Source of the DNA: Pseudomonas sp. SDI
GTDB taxonomy: Bacteria > Pseudomonadota > Gammaproteobacteria > Pseudomonadales > Pseudomonadaceae
DNA: 64,000 bases
Direction of reading: 5' to 3'
Assembly: GCF_003105155.1 (NCBI RefSeq)
Contig: NZ_QETK01000015.1
Coordinates: forward strand, 1-64,000
Positions 1 through 8,411 of this stretch are shown here, piece after piece; positions within the stretch are counted from its first letter, which is position 1, and each line of letters opens with the position of its first letter. The notes under the pieces were generated by a model that ran no database searches, was not told where the DNA came from, and saw nothing but the letters and a program-made list of their open reading frames with translations. Position numbers and translations under genes: made by a program.

Positions 1-4
1 AAGC

Positions 5-90
5 ATCGCGGGACGAGCCCGCTCCCACAGGGTTATCACTGAACTCAAGGGCAGTGAAGAACCTTGTGGGAGCGGGCTCGTCCCGCGATA
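5..90. repeat. Inverted pair of Pseudomonas REP sequences (BIME-like)
   Basis: Two copies of a REP-type palindromic unit face each other. One lies at about 5-32 (reads atcgcgggacgagcccgctc on the plus strand) and its reverse complement lies at about 63-89. They are separated by about 30 bp. The pair sits just downstream of fadD1, the usual position of such elements between 3' ends. REP units are known as extragenic mRNA 3'-end, gyrase or RAYT-transposase substrates; no RAYT gene is seen here. Confidence 0.85.
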
Positions 91-94
91 GGGC

Positions 95-1792
95 TTAGGC
101 GATCTTCTTCAAGCCCAGCTTTTTCAGCTCTTCATCGCGCAGTTCACGGCGCAGGATCTTGCCGACGTTGGTGGTCGGCAGTGCCTCGCGGAACTCGACG
201 AAACGCGGCACCTTGTAGCCAGTGACATTGGCGCGCATGTGCTCCATCACCTGCTCCTTGGTCAGCGTCGTGCCCGGCTTGGCGACGATGAACAGCTTGA
301 TCACTTCACCCGACTTCTCGTCCGGCACACCGATCGCTGCGCACTGCAATACCCCCGGCAAGGTCGCCAGCACGTCTTCCAGCTCGTTCGGGTAGACGTT
401 GAAGCCAGACACCAGGATCATGTCCTTCTTGCGATCGACGATACGCATGTAGCCGTCCGGCTGGATCAGCGCGATATCGCCAGTCTTCAGCCAGCCATCG
501 GCGTCGAGGATCTCGGCGGTAGCGTCTTCACGCTGCCAGTACCCCTTCATCACCTGCGGGCCCTTGATGCACAGCTCGCCGACTTCGCCCAGGGCCAGTT
601 CCTGGCCTTCGTCGTTGATCACCTTGCACAGTGTCGACGGCATCGGAATACCGATGGTGCCGACCTGGATCTGCTGCGCCGGGTTCACCGAAGCAACCGG
701 GCTGGTTTCGGTCATGCCGTAGCCTTCGCAGATCGCGCAACCGGTCACCGCTTTCCAGCGCTCGGCCACCGACGACTGCAAGGCCATGCCACCGGACACG
801 GTCATTTTCAGCGCGCTGAAGTCCAGTGTGCGGAAGCCCTCGTTGTTGCACAGGGCAACGAACAATGTGTTCAGGCCCACAAAACCACTGAACTTCCACT
901 TCGACAGTTCCTTGACCATCGCCGGCAAGTCGCGCGGGTTGCTGATCAGGATGTTATGGCTACCGATCAGCATCATGGCCATGCAATGGAAGGTGAAGGC
1001 ATAGATGTGGTACAGCGGCAACGGAGTAATGAGGATCTCGCAACCTTCATTGAGGTTGGAGCCCATCAGCGCCTTGCATTGCAACATGTTGGCGATCAGG
1101 TTGCGGTGCGTGAGCATTGCGCCCTTGGCCACCCCGGTAGTGCCGCCGGTATATTGCAGCACAGCGACGTCGTTGCTGTTCGGGGCAACTTCCTTCACCG
1201 TCTTGCCACGCCCCTGACTCAAGGCGTGGTTGAACTTCACGGCCTTGGGCAAGTGGTAGGCAGGGACCATTTTCTTCACGTACTTGATCACGCTATTGAT
1301 CAGTACGCGCTTCAGCGCTGGCAACAGGTCGGCCACTTCGGTGACAATGACGTGTTTGACCTGGGTCTTGGGCACCACCTTTTCCGCCAGGTGCGCCATG
1401 TTCGCCAGACACACCAGGGCCTTGACCCCGGCGTCGTTGAACTGATGCTCCATTTCCCGCGCGGTATACAACGGGTTGGTGTTGACCACGATCAGCCCGG
1501 CGCGCATGGCACCGAACACGGCAACCGGGTATTGCAGCACGTTGGGCAGTTGCACGGCGATGCGATCACCCGGCTGCAGGTCGGTATGTTGCTGCAGGTA
1601 GGCAGCAAAGTGACCGGACAGCTCGTAGAGTTCGCCGTAAGTAAGGGTCTTGCCCAGGTTGCTGAATGCCGGTTTATCGGCGAATCGCTGGCAGGACTGC
1701 TTCAATACCGCTTGAATATTCGGATACTCATCAGGATTGATTTGCGAGGCAATCCCAGCTGGGTACTTATCCTTCCAAAAGTTTTCGATCAT
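95..1792 (-). CDS. fadD1: Long-chain-fatty-acid-CoA ligase FadD1
   Basis: Activates long-chain fatty acids to acyl-CoA using ATP, the entry step of beta-oxidation, at the inner face of the cytoplasmic membrane. The 565-aa product has the ANL-superfamily signatures: the P-loop YTGGTTGVAKGA near residue 214, GYGMTETSP near 356, the hinge motif DRKKDMI near 438, and a C-terminal KILRRELR with the catalytic lysine. I start it at the ATG at 1792 (MIENFWKDKYP), which has GGAGG upstream; the frame is open 12 codons further but lacks a better start. It is followed by the paralogue fadD2 on the same strand 268 bp upstream in transcription order, so the two may be co-transcribed or independently driven. 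FadD identity is firm; the 1/2 numbering follows the usual Pseudomonas order. Confidence 0.95.
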   Translation of the reverse strand: MIENFWKDKYPAGIASQINPDEYPNIQAVLKQSCQRFADKPAFSNLGKTLTYGELYELSGHFAAYLQQHTDLQPGDRIAVQLPNVLQYPVAVFGAMRAGLIVVNTNPLYTAREMEHQFNDAGVKALVCLANMAHLAEKVVPKTQVKHVIVTEVADLLPALKRVLINSVIKYVKKMVPAYHLPKAVKFNHALSQGRGKTVKEVAPNSNDVAVLQYTGGTTGVAKGAMLTHRNLIANMLQCKALMGSNLNEGCEILITPLPLYHIYAFTFHCMAMMLIGSHNILISNPRDLPAMVKELSKWKFSGFVGLNTLFVALCNNEGFRTLDFSALKMTVSGGMALQSSVAERWKAVTGCAICEGYGMTETSPVASVNPAQQIQVGTIGIPMPSTLCKVINDEGQELALGEVGELCIKGPQVMKGYWQREDATAEILDADGWLKTGDIALIQPDGYMRIVDRKKDMILVSGFNVYPNELEDVLATLPGVLQCAAIGVPDEKSGEVIKLFIVAKPGTTLTKEQVMEHMRANVTGYKVPRFVEFREALPTTNVGKILRRELRDEELKKLGLKKIA

Positions 1793-1862
1793 GGAAGCCC
1801 ACTCCTCCAGCAACAGCGAATTCTTCACCGCAGTCGATGCGATTATTATTGATATGTGATTA

Positions 1863-1879
1863 CGGTTTATTGCAAACCG
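1863..1879. promoter_or_regulatory. Candidate operator: perfect inverted repeat upstream of fadD1
   Basis: CGGTTT-ATTGC-AAACCG, six-base arms around a 5-bp spacer, lies 71 bp upstream of the fadD1 start. Its position suits a repressor site. It resembles the bases of the PsrA fatty-acid regulator site (AAAC..GTTT) but with the half-sites in the opposite order, so the regulator is unknown. Confidence 0.35.
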
Positions 1880-2018
1880 AATAATCAGAAGCGGGCCGAG
1901 AGTAGCAGCTTTGCCAAGGGTCGCCTAGAGCTAAAGCGGCCCAGATAGTCACAAAAGTGACTCATGAAAAATCAGTAGTCATTTTTAGAGCAAAGATACT
2001 AAAACCCGAAATCAAGAA

Positions 2019-2043
2019 CATCGCGGGACGCGTCGTCCCGCAA
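2019..2043. repeat. Degenerate REP-like palindrome between fadD2 and fadD1
   Basis: The stretch atcgcgggacgcgtcgtcccgc shares the tcgcggga core and its complement with the REP pair at 5-90 but is shortened in the middle. It lies just past the fadD2 stop codon. The rest of the 268-bp gap holds only the inverted repeat at 1863-1879. Confidence 0.5.
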
Positions 2044-2060
2044 TGGCCGCCCCACAAGAT

Positions 2061-3749
2061 TCAAGCGATATCGCGCAGCTCCCGCCGCAGGATCTTGCCC
2101 ACCGGCGTCATCGGTAGCGAGTCGCGCAGCACGATGTGCTTGGGCACCTTGTAGCCGGTGAAGTTGGCCTTGCAGTAGGCCTTCAACTCTTCCACGCTCA
2201 CCCCGCTCTCACGCGGCACCACAAACAGTTTCACCGCCTCGCCGGAACGATCGTCCGGCACGCCGATGGCCGCGCAGCTGGCCACCTTCGGGTGCGCCAT
2301 GACCACGTCTTCGATCTCGTTGGGGTACACGTTGAAACCGGAGACGATGATCATGTCCTTCTTGCGGTCGACAATCCGGGTGAAGCCGTCCGGGTCGATC
2401 ACGGCGATGTCGCCGGTCTTGAACCAGCCCTCTTCGTCCTTGGCCTCGGCGGTAGCATCCGGCCGTTGCCAGTAGCCCTTCATCACCTGCGGGCCCTTGA
2501 TGCACAGCTCGCCACGCTCGCCCAGCGGCATTTCGTGGCCTTCGTCGTCGATGACCTTGAACGCCGTACCCGGCACCGGAATCCCCACGGTGCCCAGGCG
2601 CGCCAGCTGGCCATACGGGTTGGTACTGGCCACCGGCGACGTCTCGGTCAGGCCGTAGCCTTCGACGATGCGGCAACCGGTCATGCTTTCCCAGCGCTCG
2701 GCCGTGGCCTTGACCAGCGCGGTGCCGCCGGAGTTGGTGACTTTCAGCGCAGAGAAGTCGAGGTCCTTGAACGCCGGGTTGTCCATCAACGCGACAAACA
2801 GCGTATTGAGCCCGAGCAGTGCCGAGAAGCGCCACTTCTTCAGCTCCTTGACGAAGCCGGCGATGTCCCGCGGGTTGGTGATCAGCACGTTGTGGTTGCC
2901 GGTCACCATCATGCACATGCAGTTCGCCGTGAACGCATAGATGTGGTACAGCGGCAGCGGCGCAATCATCACCTCCTGGCCTTCCTTGAGCAGCTTTTGT
3001 CCATCGGCGCCGATCTGCGAGAAGCACGCCAGCACCTGCAGCATGTTCGCCACCAGGTTGCCGTGGGTAAGCATCGCGCCCTTGGCCAGGCCGGTGGTGC
3101 CGCCGGTGTATTGCAGTACGGCAACGTCGTCGAGACCGACCTGCACCGGCTTGAGCGCATGCCCGCGACCGCGGCTCAAGGCGGCCTTGAACGGCACCGC
3201 CTGTGGCAGCGAATAGGCCGGAACCATCTTCTTTACTTTGGCAACGATGGTGTTGACCAGCCAGCCCTTGGCGCTCGGCAGCATGTCACCCATCTTCGCT
3301 TCGATGAGGAAATCGATACCGGTGTCGGGCAGCACTTCCTGCACCAGCTTGCCGAACACGTTCAGGTACACCAGCGCGCGCGCACCGGAATCCTTGAACT
3401 GGTGACGCATCTCGCGGGCGGTGTACAGCGGGTTGGTGTTGACCACGATCAGCCCGGCGCGCAAGGCACCGAACACGGCAATCGGGTACTGCAGCACGTT
3501 GGGCATCTGCACCGCGATGCGCTCGCCGGGCACCAGGTCGGTGTGCTGCTGCAGGTAGCCAGCAAACGCAGCGGAATAGCGGTCGAGCTCGGCGTAGGTG
3601 ATGGTCACGCCCAGGTTGCTGAAGGCCGGCCGGTCGGCGAACTTCTTACAGGAGCGCTCGAACACCTCTAGGATCGACTTGTAGGTGGTCATGTCGATCT
3701 GTGAAGGAACACCCGTAGGGCGTTTGTCGTTCCAGAAATCAGCGTGCAT
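2061..3749 (-). CDS. fadD2: Long-chain-fatty-acid-CoA ligase FadD2
   Basis: A second acyl-CoA synthetase of 562 aa, clearly a paralogue of FadD1 along its whole length (same FWxDKxPxGxxSQI start). Motifs: YTGGTTGLAKGA near residue 212, GYGLTETSP near 362, and GFTRIVDRKKDMI before the C-terminal subdomain that ends KILRRELRDIA. In pseudomonads the two enzymes have overlapping but different chain-length and induction preferences (family knowledge); the sequence here does not show which is which. It is transcribed toward fadD1 and is divergent from the hydrolase at 3954, leaving about 204 bp of shared promoter region. Confidence 0.95.
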   Translation of the reverse strand: MHADFWNDKRPTGVPSQIDMTTYKSILEVFERSCKKFADRPAFSNLGVTITYAELDRYSAAFAGYLQQHTDLVPGERIAVQMPNVLQYPIAVFGALRAGLIVVNTNPLYTAREMRHQFKDSGARALVYLNVFGKLVQEVLPDTGIDFLIEAKMGDMLPSAKGWLVNTIVAKVKKMVPAYSLPQAVPFKAALSRGRGHALKPVQVGLDDVAVLQYTGGTTGLAKGAMLTHGNLVANMLQVLACFSQIGADGQKLLKEGQEVMIAPLPLYHIYAFTANCMCMMVTGNHNVLITNPRDIAGFVKELKKWRFSALLGLNTLFVALMDNPAFKDLDFSALKVTNSGGTALVKATAERWESMTGCRIVEGYGLTETSPVASTNPYGQLARLGTVGIPVPGTAFKVIDDEGHEMPLGERGELCIKGPQVMKGYWQRPDATAEAKDEEGWFKTGDIAVIDPDGFTRIVDRKKDMIIVSGFNVYPNEIEDVVMAHPKVASCAAIGVPDDRSGEAVKLFVVPRESGVSVEELKAYCKANFTGYKVPKHIVLRDSLPMTPVGKILRRELRDIA

Positions 3750-3953
3750 TTATTGTTGTCCTTATTCCTGACCGGTGCGGGCCGAATTGCCTACATGCAA
3801 AACGGATATTCTGCCGACGTTAGCAGCTCTGCCGCAGGTGGCAAATACGCCAAGCGCTGTCATTAACATTGTGAATCTAATTGCCGTGGATCCTGCGATC
3901 CGCCAGATGGGTTATACACTCAGACGTCAACGACTTGCGCACAGGGACCCGCC

Positions 3954-4898
3954 ATGCATCACGACGCGTTCTGGCTACCGGCCAGCCACCATTGCAGCCT
4001 GTATGTCTATCAATGGTTGCCGGACACGCCGATCAAGGCGGTGGTGCTGATCGCCCACGGCATGGCCGAGCATGCCGGCCGCTACCAGCGCCTGGGCCAG
4101 GCACTGGCTGCGGCAGGCTATGCAGTGTATGCCCACGACCAACGCGGCCATGGCCGCAGTGCCGAGCTGGGCAGCCGCGGCCTGTTCGCCAGCCACGACG
4201 GCTGGACCCACGTGGTCAACGACCTCGGCCTGCTCAGTCAGCACATCGGCCAGCAACACCCCGGTGCAGCGCTGTTCCTGCTCGGCCATAGCATGGGCAG
4301 CTACATCGCCCAGGCCTACCTGCTGCACCACAGCGCCAGCCTGCACGGCGCCATTCTCAGCGGTTCGAACTTCCAGCCGCCGGCGCTGTACCGCGCCGCC
4401 TGCCTGATCGCCCGCTTCGAAGCCTGGCGCCAGGGCCCGAACGGGCACAGCGCGTTGATCGAGTGGCTGTCGTTCGGCTCGTTCAACAAGGCCTTCAAGC
4501 CCAACCGCACGGCGTTCGACTGGCTCAGCCGCGACCCGGCCGAAGTCGACAAGTATGTCGCCGACCCGTTGTGCGGCTTTCGCTGCAGCAACCGCCTGTG
4601 GATCGACCTGCTGATGGGCCTGGAGCAGATCAGCCAGCCACGCCAGCTGGCGCAGATCGATCCGAACCTGCCGATTCTGGTGATGGGCGGCGAATGTGAT
4701 CCGGTCAGTGCCGGCAAGCGTCTGAAGGATCTGGCCGGTGCTCTGCACCAGGCCGGTAACCAGCATGTGCAGCTCAAGCTCTACCCGCAGGCGCGGCATG
4801 AACTGCTCAACGAAACCAACCGCGACGAAGTGACCGCCGAGCTGATCGCCTGGCTCGATCGGGCCCTGAGCCAGGGCCGGCCGGCGCGCAGCGAGTGA
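3954..4898 (+). CDS. Alpha/beta hydrolase, monoacylglycerol lipase-like (serine aminopeptidase S33 family)
   Basis: A cytosolic alpha/beta-hydrolase of 314 aa. It has HGMAEHAGRY near residue 43 (oxyanion region) and the nucleophile elbow GHSMGS with Ser113; Asp249 (GGECDPVS) and His282 (ARHELLNE) complete a full triad at the expected spacing. This HGxxEHxxRY pattern is typical of monoglyceride lipase/lysophospholipase proteins, so a lipid ester is the likely substrate. It reads toward the phaJ-like gene 40 bp downstream and away from fadD2, giving a lipid-metabolism neighbourhood. The start has an AGGGA 6 bp upstream. The true substrate cannot be read from sequence. Confidence 0.9.
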   Translation: MHHDAFWLPASHHCSLYVYQWLPDTPIKAVVLIAHGMAEHAGRYQRLGQALAAAGYAVYAHDQRGHGRSAELGSRGLFASHDGWTHVVNDLGLLSQHIGQQHPGAALFLLGHSMGSYIAQAYLLHHSASLHGAILSGSNFQPPALYRAACLIARFEAWRQGPNGHSALIEWLSFGSFNKAFKPNRTAFDWLSRDPAEVDKYVADPLCGFRCSNRLWIDLLMGLEQISQPRQLAQIDPNLPILVMGGECDPVSAGKRLKDLAGALHQAGNQHVQLKLYPQARHELLNETNRDEVTAELIAWLDRALSQGRPARSE

Positions 4899-4938
4899 TA
4901 CACTGACGCCCCGTCGCGAATCGAAGGAAGCCCCACGC

Positions 4939-5409
4939 ATGACCCAGGTCACCAACACGCCGTACGAAGCCCTCGAAGTCGGCCAGACCGCCAGCTTCAG
5001 CAAGACCGTCGAAGAACGTGATATCCAGCTGTTCGCTGCCATGTCCGGTGACCACAACCCGGTACACCTGGACGCCGAATTCGCGGCCAAGAGCATGTTC
5101 AAGGAGCGCATCGCCCATGGCATGTTCAGTGGCGCGCTGATCAGCGCTGCCGTGGCTTGCGAACTGCCTGGCCCCGGCACCATCTACCTGGGCCAGCAGA
5201 TGAGTTTCCAGAAGCCGGTGAAAATCGGCGACACCCTGACCGTGCGCCTGGAAATCCTCGAGAAACTGCCAAAATTCCGCGTGCGCATCGCCACCCGCGT
5301 GTTTAACCAGAACGACGAACTGGTGGTCGATGGCGAAGCCGAGATCCTCGCCCCGCGCAAACAGCAAACCGTCGACCTGGTGAGCCCGCCAGCAATCACC
5401 ATCGGCTGA
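4939..5409 (+). CDS. phaJ: MaoC-family (R)-specific enoyl-CoA hydratase
   Basis: A 156-aa single hot-dog protein with the hydratase-2 motif: Asp38 and His43 in SGDHNPVHLD, followed by RIAHGMFSGAL. It converts trans-2-enoyl-CoA from beta-oxidation into (R)-3-hydroxyacyl-CoA, the precursor for medium-chain polyhydroxyalkanoate. It follows the hydrolase gene with a 40-bp gap and a GAAGGAAG ribosome site, probably one operon. Being next to fadD1/fadD2 fits a role in diverting fatty acid intermediates. From memory the orthologous position in Pseudomonas holds phaJ1. A role in another hydration pathway cannot be excluded. Confidence 0.88.
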   Translation: MTQVTNTPYEALEVGQTASFSKTVEERDIQLFAAMSGDHNPVHLDAEFAAKSMFKERIAHGMFSGALISAAVACELPGPGTIYLGQQMSFQKPVKIGDTLTVRLEILEKLPKFRVRIATRVFNQNDELVVDGEAEILAPRKQQTVDLVSPPAITIG

Positions 5410-5720
5410 TCAGCCCAGCTCGCGCAGGCGGCGTTCGATAAAGCGCCGCACGGGCGCTGCAACGGGCAGCACAACGGCGATGGTGGCTTGCAGGCAGATC
5501 AGGTTTGCCGTGCTCGTCGTCACAGCGGCATCTCACACTCCGGGGTGGTCATGCCGTGCGGCGCCCAGCCCTGTGTGCAAACGACTCATTGTTGTGTTCT
5601 CTCTCGTCGCAGGGTTGCAGTTTGCGGATCGGGCGAAACCCGGCTCGTCGCTGGCCTGCACCTGCCACGGCGCCCTCCCGAACACCATCGGCCCCGGGCA
5701 GTAGTCGAAGCAGATTTTTC
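5410..5720 (-). pseudogene. Decayed coding remnant in the 371-bp gap after phaJ
   Basis: No intact gene fits between 5410 and 5780. On the minus strand, one frame reads through about 55 codons from 5717, stops (TGA at about 5533-5535), and then stays open for about 40 codons to a stop at 5410. The last part reads LPVAAPVRRFIERRLRELG, which looks like the end of a LysR-type regulator (APVRxFIxxxxxxL), but that is only a resemblance. Codon composition is coding-like while the frame is broken, which suggests gene debris. I cannot name the parent gene with confidence. Confidence 0.35.
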
Positions 5721-5780
5721 AATCCGCGAGGCAGGCGGCCTTGCCCGACGACCGCTGCCAATGGTCGAACGGAGTCGATG

Positions 5781-6275
5781 TCACTTCGGCATCAGCGGCA
5801 CCCAGATTTCTACCCTGCCGCACTTGGACTGCGGATCGAAATCGCCCCCATAGCGCTCGAACTCGGGGGCGTCGGCGGCCTGCTCGCCCGAGGCCGGATA
5901 CCAGTGTTTCCAGATTTTCTCGAAGGTGTGGCCGATCTTTTCCACCTGACCATGGTGCTCGAACACCGCGTAGCGTTGGCCAGCCAGCTTGAACCAGCGG
6001 TATTGCTCGGGCAGTTGGGAAATACTGCCTACCTCGACGCCGGCGATGTACTCAAAACCGCCCTTTTGGTCCGGGTTGCAGCACAGGCCATAGGTTTCCT
6101 TGCCGATCCGCCCGGGAACAGTGTCGATATCCTTGGCAAACCGTTGCCAGAGCGCCGGAATGCCCTGCTTGGCCTGTACCGTATAGCGTTCGCCCAACCC
6201 GGCGATGATAAAGGCCGGGGCTTCTACTACGCGTACCGGTTCGATGCCGGTGTCCTTGGTGGTCAACATATCCAT
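5781..6275 (-). CDS. GyrI-like / AraC effector-binding-domain protein
   Basis: A 164-aa protein made of a single GyrI-like small-molecule-binding domain, as in the C-terminal part of Rob/BmrR-type regulators and the SbmC gyrase inhibitor, but with no DNA-binding domain. Typical pieces are the start VRVVEAPAFIIAGLGERYT, the GRIGKETYGLCCNPDQKGGFEYIAGVEV centre, and the end CGRVEIWVPLMPK. Such stand-alone domains bind or hydrolyse small hydrophobic ligands. The ATG at 6269 (MLTTKD), 7 bp after a GAGG, is an alternative start. Convergent with phaJ across the decayed gap. Confidence 0.82.
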   Translation of the reverse strand: MDMLTTKDTGIEPVRVVEAPAFIIAGLGERYTVQAKQGIPALWQRFAKDIDTVPGRIGKETYGLCCNPDQKGGFEYIAGVEVGSISQLPEQYRWFKLAGQRYAVFEHHGQVEKIGHTFEKIWKHWYPASGEQAADAPEFERYGGDFDPQSKCGRVEIWVPLMPK

Positions 6276-6411
6276 GCCTCGAAAGGGAAATCGACGAGCA
6301 GCCAGCGTGGCGCCCTGCGCGCATCAGCATAAGCGTCTGCCCGGCTAGCGTAGCCGCATTGTCCGGCGCTAGGAACGGCCGTTTCCGCTGTATTGGCCAG
6401 CCCATCACACA

Positions 6412-6437
6412 TGAAAAGAGCCCCTTGCGGAGCTCTT
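6412..6437 (-). terminator. Rho-independent terminator of the 37-aa protein gene
   Basis: Read on the minus strand, AAGAGC and GCTCTT arms with an inner CC/GG pair form a hairpin followed by TTTTC. It starts 7 bp after the stop codon of the small gene at 6444. Confidence 0.7.
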
Positions 6438-6443
6438 GGCGAC

Positions 6444-6557
6444 TTACTTGGGAAGAAACTGGGCGTGGTCACCTTTTGCGTGTTTGGCCTGGCGTTTTTC
6501 CTTGGCGGTGTGGACCGGTTTCTTCTTCACAGCTTTCTTCGCATTAAGACCTTTCAT
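6444..6557 (-). CDS. Small lysine-rich conserved protein (37 aa)
   Basis: A short ORF of 37 codons (MKGLNAKKAVKKKPV... ending GDHAQFLPK) with a strong GGAGGG ribosome site 6 bp before the ATG and its own terminator directly after. These signals make it a real gene although it is below the size most gene finders accept. About a third of the residues are lysine or arginine, so nucleic-acid binding is possible. No function is known to me. It lies between the GyrI-like gene and lysE, on the same strand as both. Confidence 0.75.
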   Translation of the reverse strand: MKGLNAKKAVKKKPVHTAKEKRQAKHAKGDHAQFLPK

Positions 6558-6603
6558 GACAGGCCCTCCGCTGAGCGACACCTGCTTGCCGGTGACCGAG
6601 TAA

Positions 6604-7263
6604 TTATAGACCCGCAACGGCGGCCGGCGCGGCGAGGATGAATTCGCGATAGCCGGAGACGATCACATACACCGCGAAGTAGCAGAAGATCGCCGCCGAG
6701 GCCAGGTACGACCAGGTCAGCAGGCGGTCGCCAAGCAGCCGGCCGCCGTGGCTGGCGACAAAGCACAGGGTAAAGCACCAGGCCAGGCCGGCGGCGAAGA
6801 AGCCGCTGAGAAACAACCCCGCCTCCAGCGTGCTGCCACCGCCGGAACGCGAGATCAGCACACCGCCAACCGCGGCGAACCAGAGAATCGCGCTGGGCGA
6901 GGACATGGCCAGGAAGATCCCCCGCAGGAACTCGCGCCACGGCGACTCACGCACCACCTGCACGTCGGCATCCAGGTGCGCGTTGCCGCGCCAGGCGGCG
7001 AGCAGCATCTTGATCGCGAACCCTACCAGCAACAACGAACCGCCGATCCACAGTACCCAGCGCACGCTGGTGAACTGCAACAACACGCTCATCCCGGCCA
7101 GCGCTGCCAGCGCATAGACCAGGTCGCCGACGCAGGTGCCCAGGCCAAGCCAGAAGCCTTGCCAGAAACCGCGTTGCATGGCCAGGGTGATCATGGCGAT
7201 GTTGGCGATGCCGATATCCAGGCACAGCGACAGGCTTAGCAGAAATCCATTTGAAAAGGGCAT
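6604..7263 (-). CDS. LysE/RhtB-family amino-acid exporter
   Basis: A 219-aa inner-membrane protein with about six hydrophobic segments. The N-terminal part (SLSLCLDIGIANIAMITLAMQRGFWQGFWLGLGTCVGD) is the LysE signature, and GIFLAMSSPSAILWFAAVGGV matches the second half-repeat of the family. It exports amino acids or related metabolites by proton antiport; the substrate is not predictable. I prefer the ATG at 7263, since the GTG at 7269 has no better ribosome site. The upstream neighbour on the same strand is a threonine-dehydratase-like enzyme about 105 bp away, so the exporter may relieve amino-acid stress, but this is inference. Confidence 0.9.
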   Translation of the reverse strand: MPFSNGFLLSLSLCLDIGIANIAMITLAMQRGFWQGFWLGLGTCVGDLVYALAALAGMSVLLQFTSVRWVLWIGGSLLLVGFAIKMLLAAWRGNAHLDADVQVVRESPWREFLRGIFLAMSSPSAILWFAAVGGVLISRSGGGSTLEAGLFLSGFFAAGLAWCFTLCFVASHGGRLLGDRLLTWSYLASAAIFCYFAVYVIVSGYREFILAAPAAVAGL

Positions 7264-7368
7264 GGGCACTCGACTATCGGCAATTGAAGGCAGGCGCCAT
7301 TAAAGCGGATTTGTCAGGCGCTGTATTGGGAGAAATCGCACTGCCTCACGCCTGCGCGGCGCTGCCTC

Positions 7369-8325
7369 TCACCCCCCTGCCAGCACTTGCGCATAGCGCT
7401 CTCGGTCGACATTTGCCCCACTGAGGATCACCGCCACCTTGCGCCCCTGCTGGCGTTCGCGCTCCTGCAGCAAGGCGGCCAACCCAGCGGCACCAGCGCC
7501 TTCGGCGGTGTTGTGGGTGTCCTCGTGGTAGATGCGCATGGCATGGGCGATTTCGCCGTCGTTTACCCGCACGATGCGCGCCGCGCCCTGACGAATGATC
7601 TCGAATGCTTCCGGCATCGGTATCCGGCAGGCCATGCCATCGGCAAAGGTGTTAGCGGTTTCGGTGGTCACGATATGCCCGGCCGCAAGGCTTTGCGCAA
7701 AGGCATCGGCCTCGGTCGAGACGACGCCGACGATCTCGGTGTTCAGGCCCAGCAAGTTGCGCGCCTGGATCAGGCCGCAGATGCCCGAACCCATGCCGAT
7801 CGGCACGTACACGCATTCCAGCGCGGATACCGCCTCGAACAGCTCCAGGGCGTAGGTGGCGACGCCGCGAATCAGGTCCGGGTGAAACGAGGGGACCATC
7901 TCGTAACCATTGACCTCGGCCAGTCGCGCCGCCTCGCCGCGGGCCAGATCGAAGTCGGCGCCATACTCGACCAACTGTGCGCCCTGCGCGCGCATCGCGG
8001 CGTTCTTCTCCCGCGAGTTGCCCTCCGGCACCACGATGATGATCGGCAACCCGGCTGCCCGTGCCGCCAGCGCCAGGCTCTGGCCATGGTTGCCACGGGT
8101 AGCGGTGACCAGCCCGCGCACTTGCGGCGCCCGGGCCAACAGCGCCTGCACGTACAACAGGCCGCCGCGCACCTTGAAGGCGCCGGTCGGCGCATGGTTC
8201 TCGTGCTTGACCCAGACCTCGGCGCCGACCCGTTCGGCCAGGCGCGGCCAGGCGTACTGCGGTGTAGCCGGAACAACGGCGCGAACCTGACGGGCAGCAT
8301 CGCGCAAAGCAGGCAGATCGAACAT
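7369..8325 (-). CDS. PLP-dependent threonine/serine dehydratase-like enzyme
   Basis: A 318-aa fold-type II PLP enzyme. Lys51 in HAPTGAFKVRGG is the Schiff-base lysine, VTATRGNHGQSLALAA contacts the PLP phosphate or carboxylate, and GMGSGICGL is the glycine-rich PLP loop. There is no C-terminal ACT regulatory domain, so it is of the catabolic or hydroxy-amino-acid type rather than biosynthetic IlvA. It is divergent from the MocR regulator at 8412 with 86 bp between starts, which implies it is the regulator's target. Ribosome site GGAG at good distance. The substrate (threonine, serine, or hydroxyaspartate) is uncertain. Confidence 0.88.
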   Translation of the reverse strand: MFDLPALRDAARQVRAVVPATPQYAWPRLAERVGAEVWVKHENHAPTGAFKVRGGLLYVQALLARAPQVRGLVTATRGNHGQSLALAARAAGLPIIIVVPEGNSREKNAAMRAQGAQLVEYGADFDLARGEAARLAEVNGYEMVPSFHPDLIRGVATYALELFEAVSALECVYVPIGMGSGICGLIQARNLLGLNTEIVGVVSTEADAFAQSLAAGHIVTTETANTFADGMACRIPMPEAFEIIRQGAARIVRVNDGEIAHAMRIYHEDTHNTAEGAGAAGLAALLQERERQQGRKVAVILSGANVDRERYAQVLAGG

Positions 8326-8371
8326 GGGGCAGCTCCAGGGTGGGAAGTTGACCTGATCCTAGTCGCCACGC

Positions 8372-8401
8372 ATTGTATGGGTACATTCTTATATTGCATG
8401 G
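8372..8401. promoter_or_regulatory. Direct-repeat operator candidate for the MocR regulator
   Basis: ATTGTATGG (8372-8380) and ATTGCATGG (8393-8401) are direct repeats 21 bp apart, two helical turns, in the 86-bp divergent promoter between the dehydratase and mocR genes. MocR/GabR/PdxR proteins typically bind such directly repeated half-sites. The second copy ends just before the mocR start, so binding would also autoregulate. Confidence 0.55.
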
Positions 8402-8411
8402 CCAACAATAA

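Noticed and set aside
239..1852. A 537-codon plus-strand ORF opposite fadD1
   Set aside because: It is the antisense mirror of an excellent FadD gene. Its product is rich in H, Q, R and G as expected from reading GC-rich codons backwards, with no ribosome site.
2136..3671. A 511-codon plus-strand ORF opposite fadD2
   Set aside because: Same reason: antisense shadow of a confirmed acyl-CoA ligase with a non-protein-like composition.
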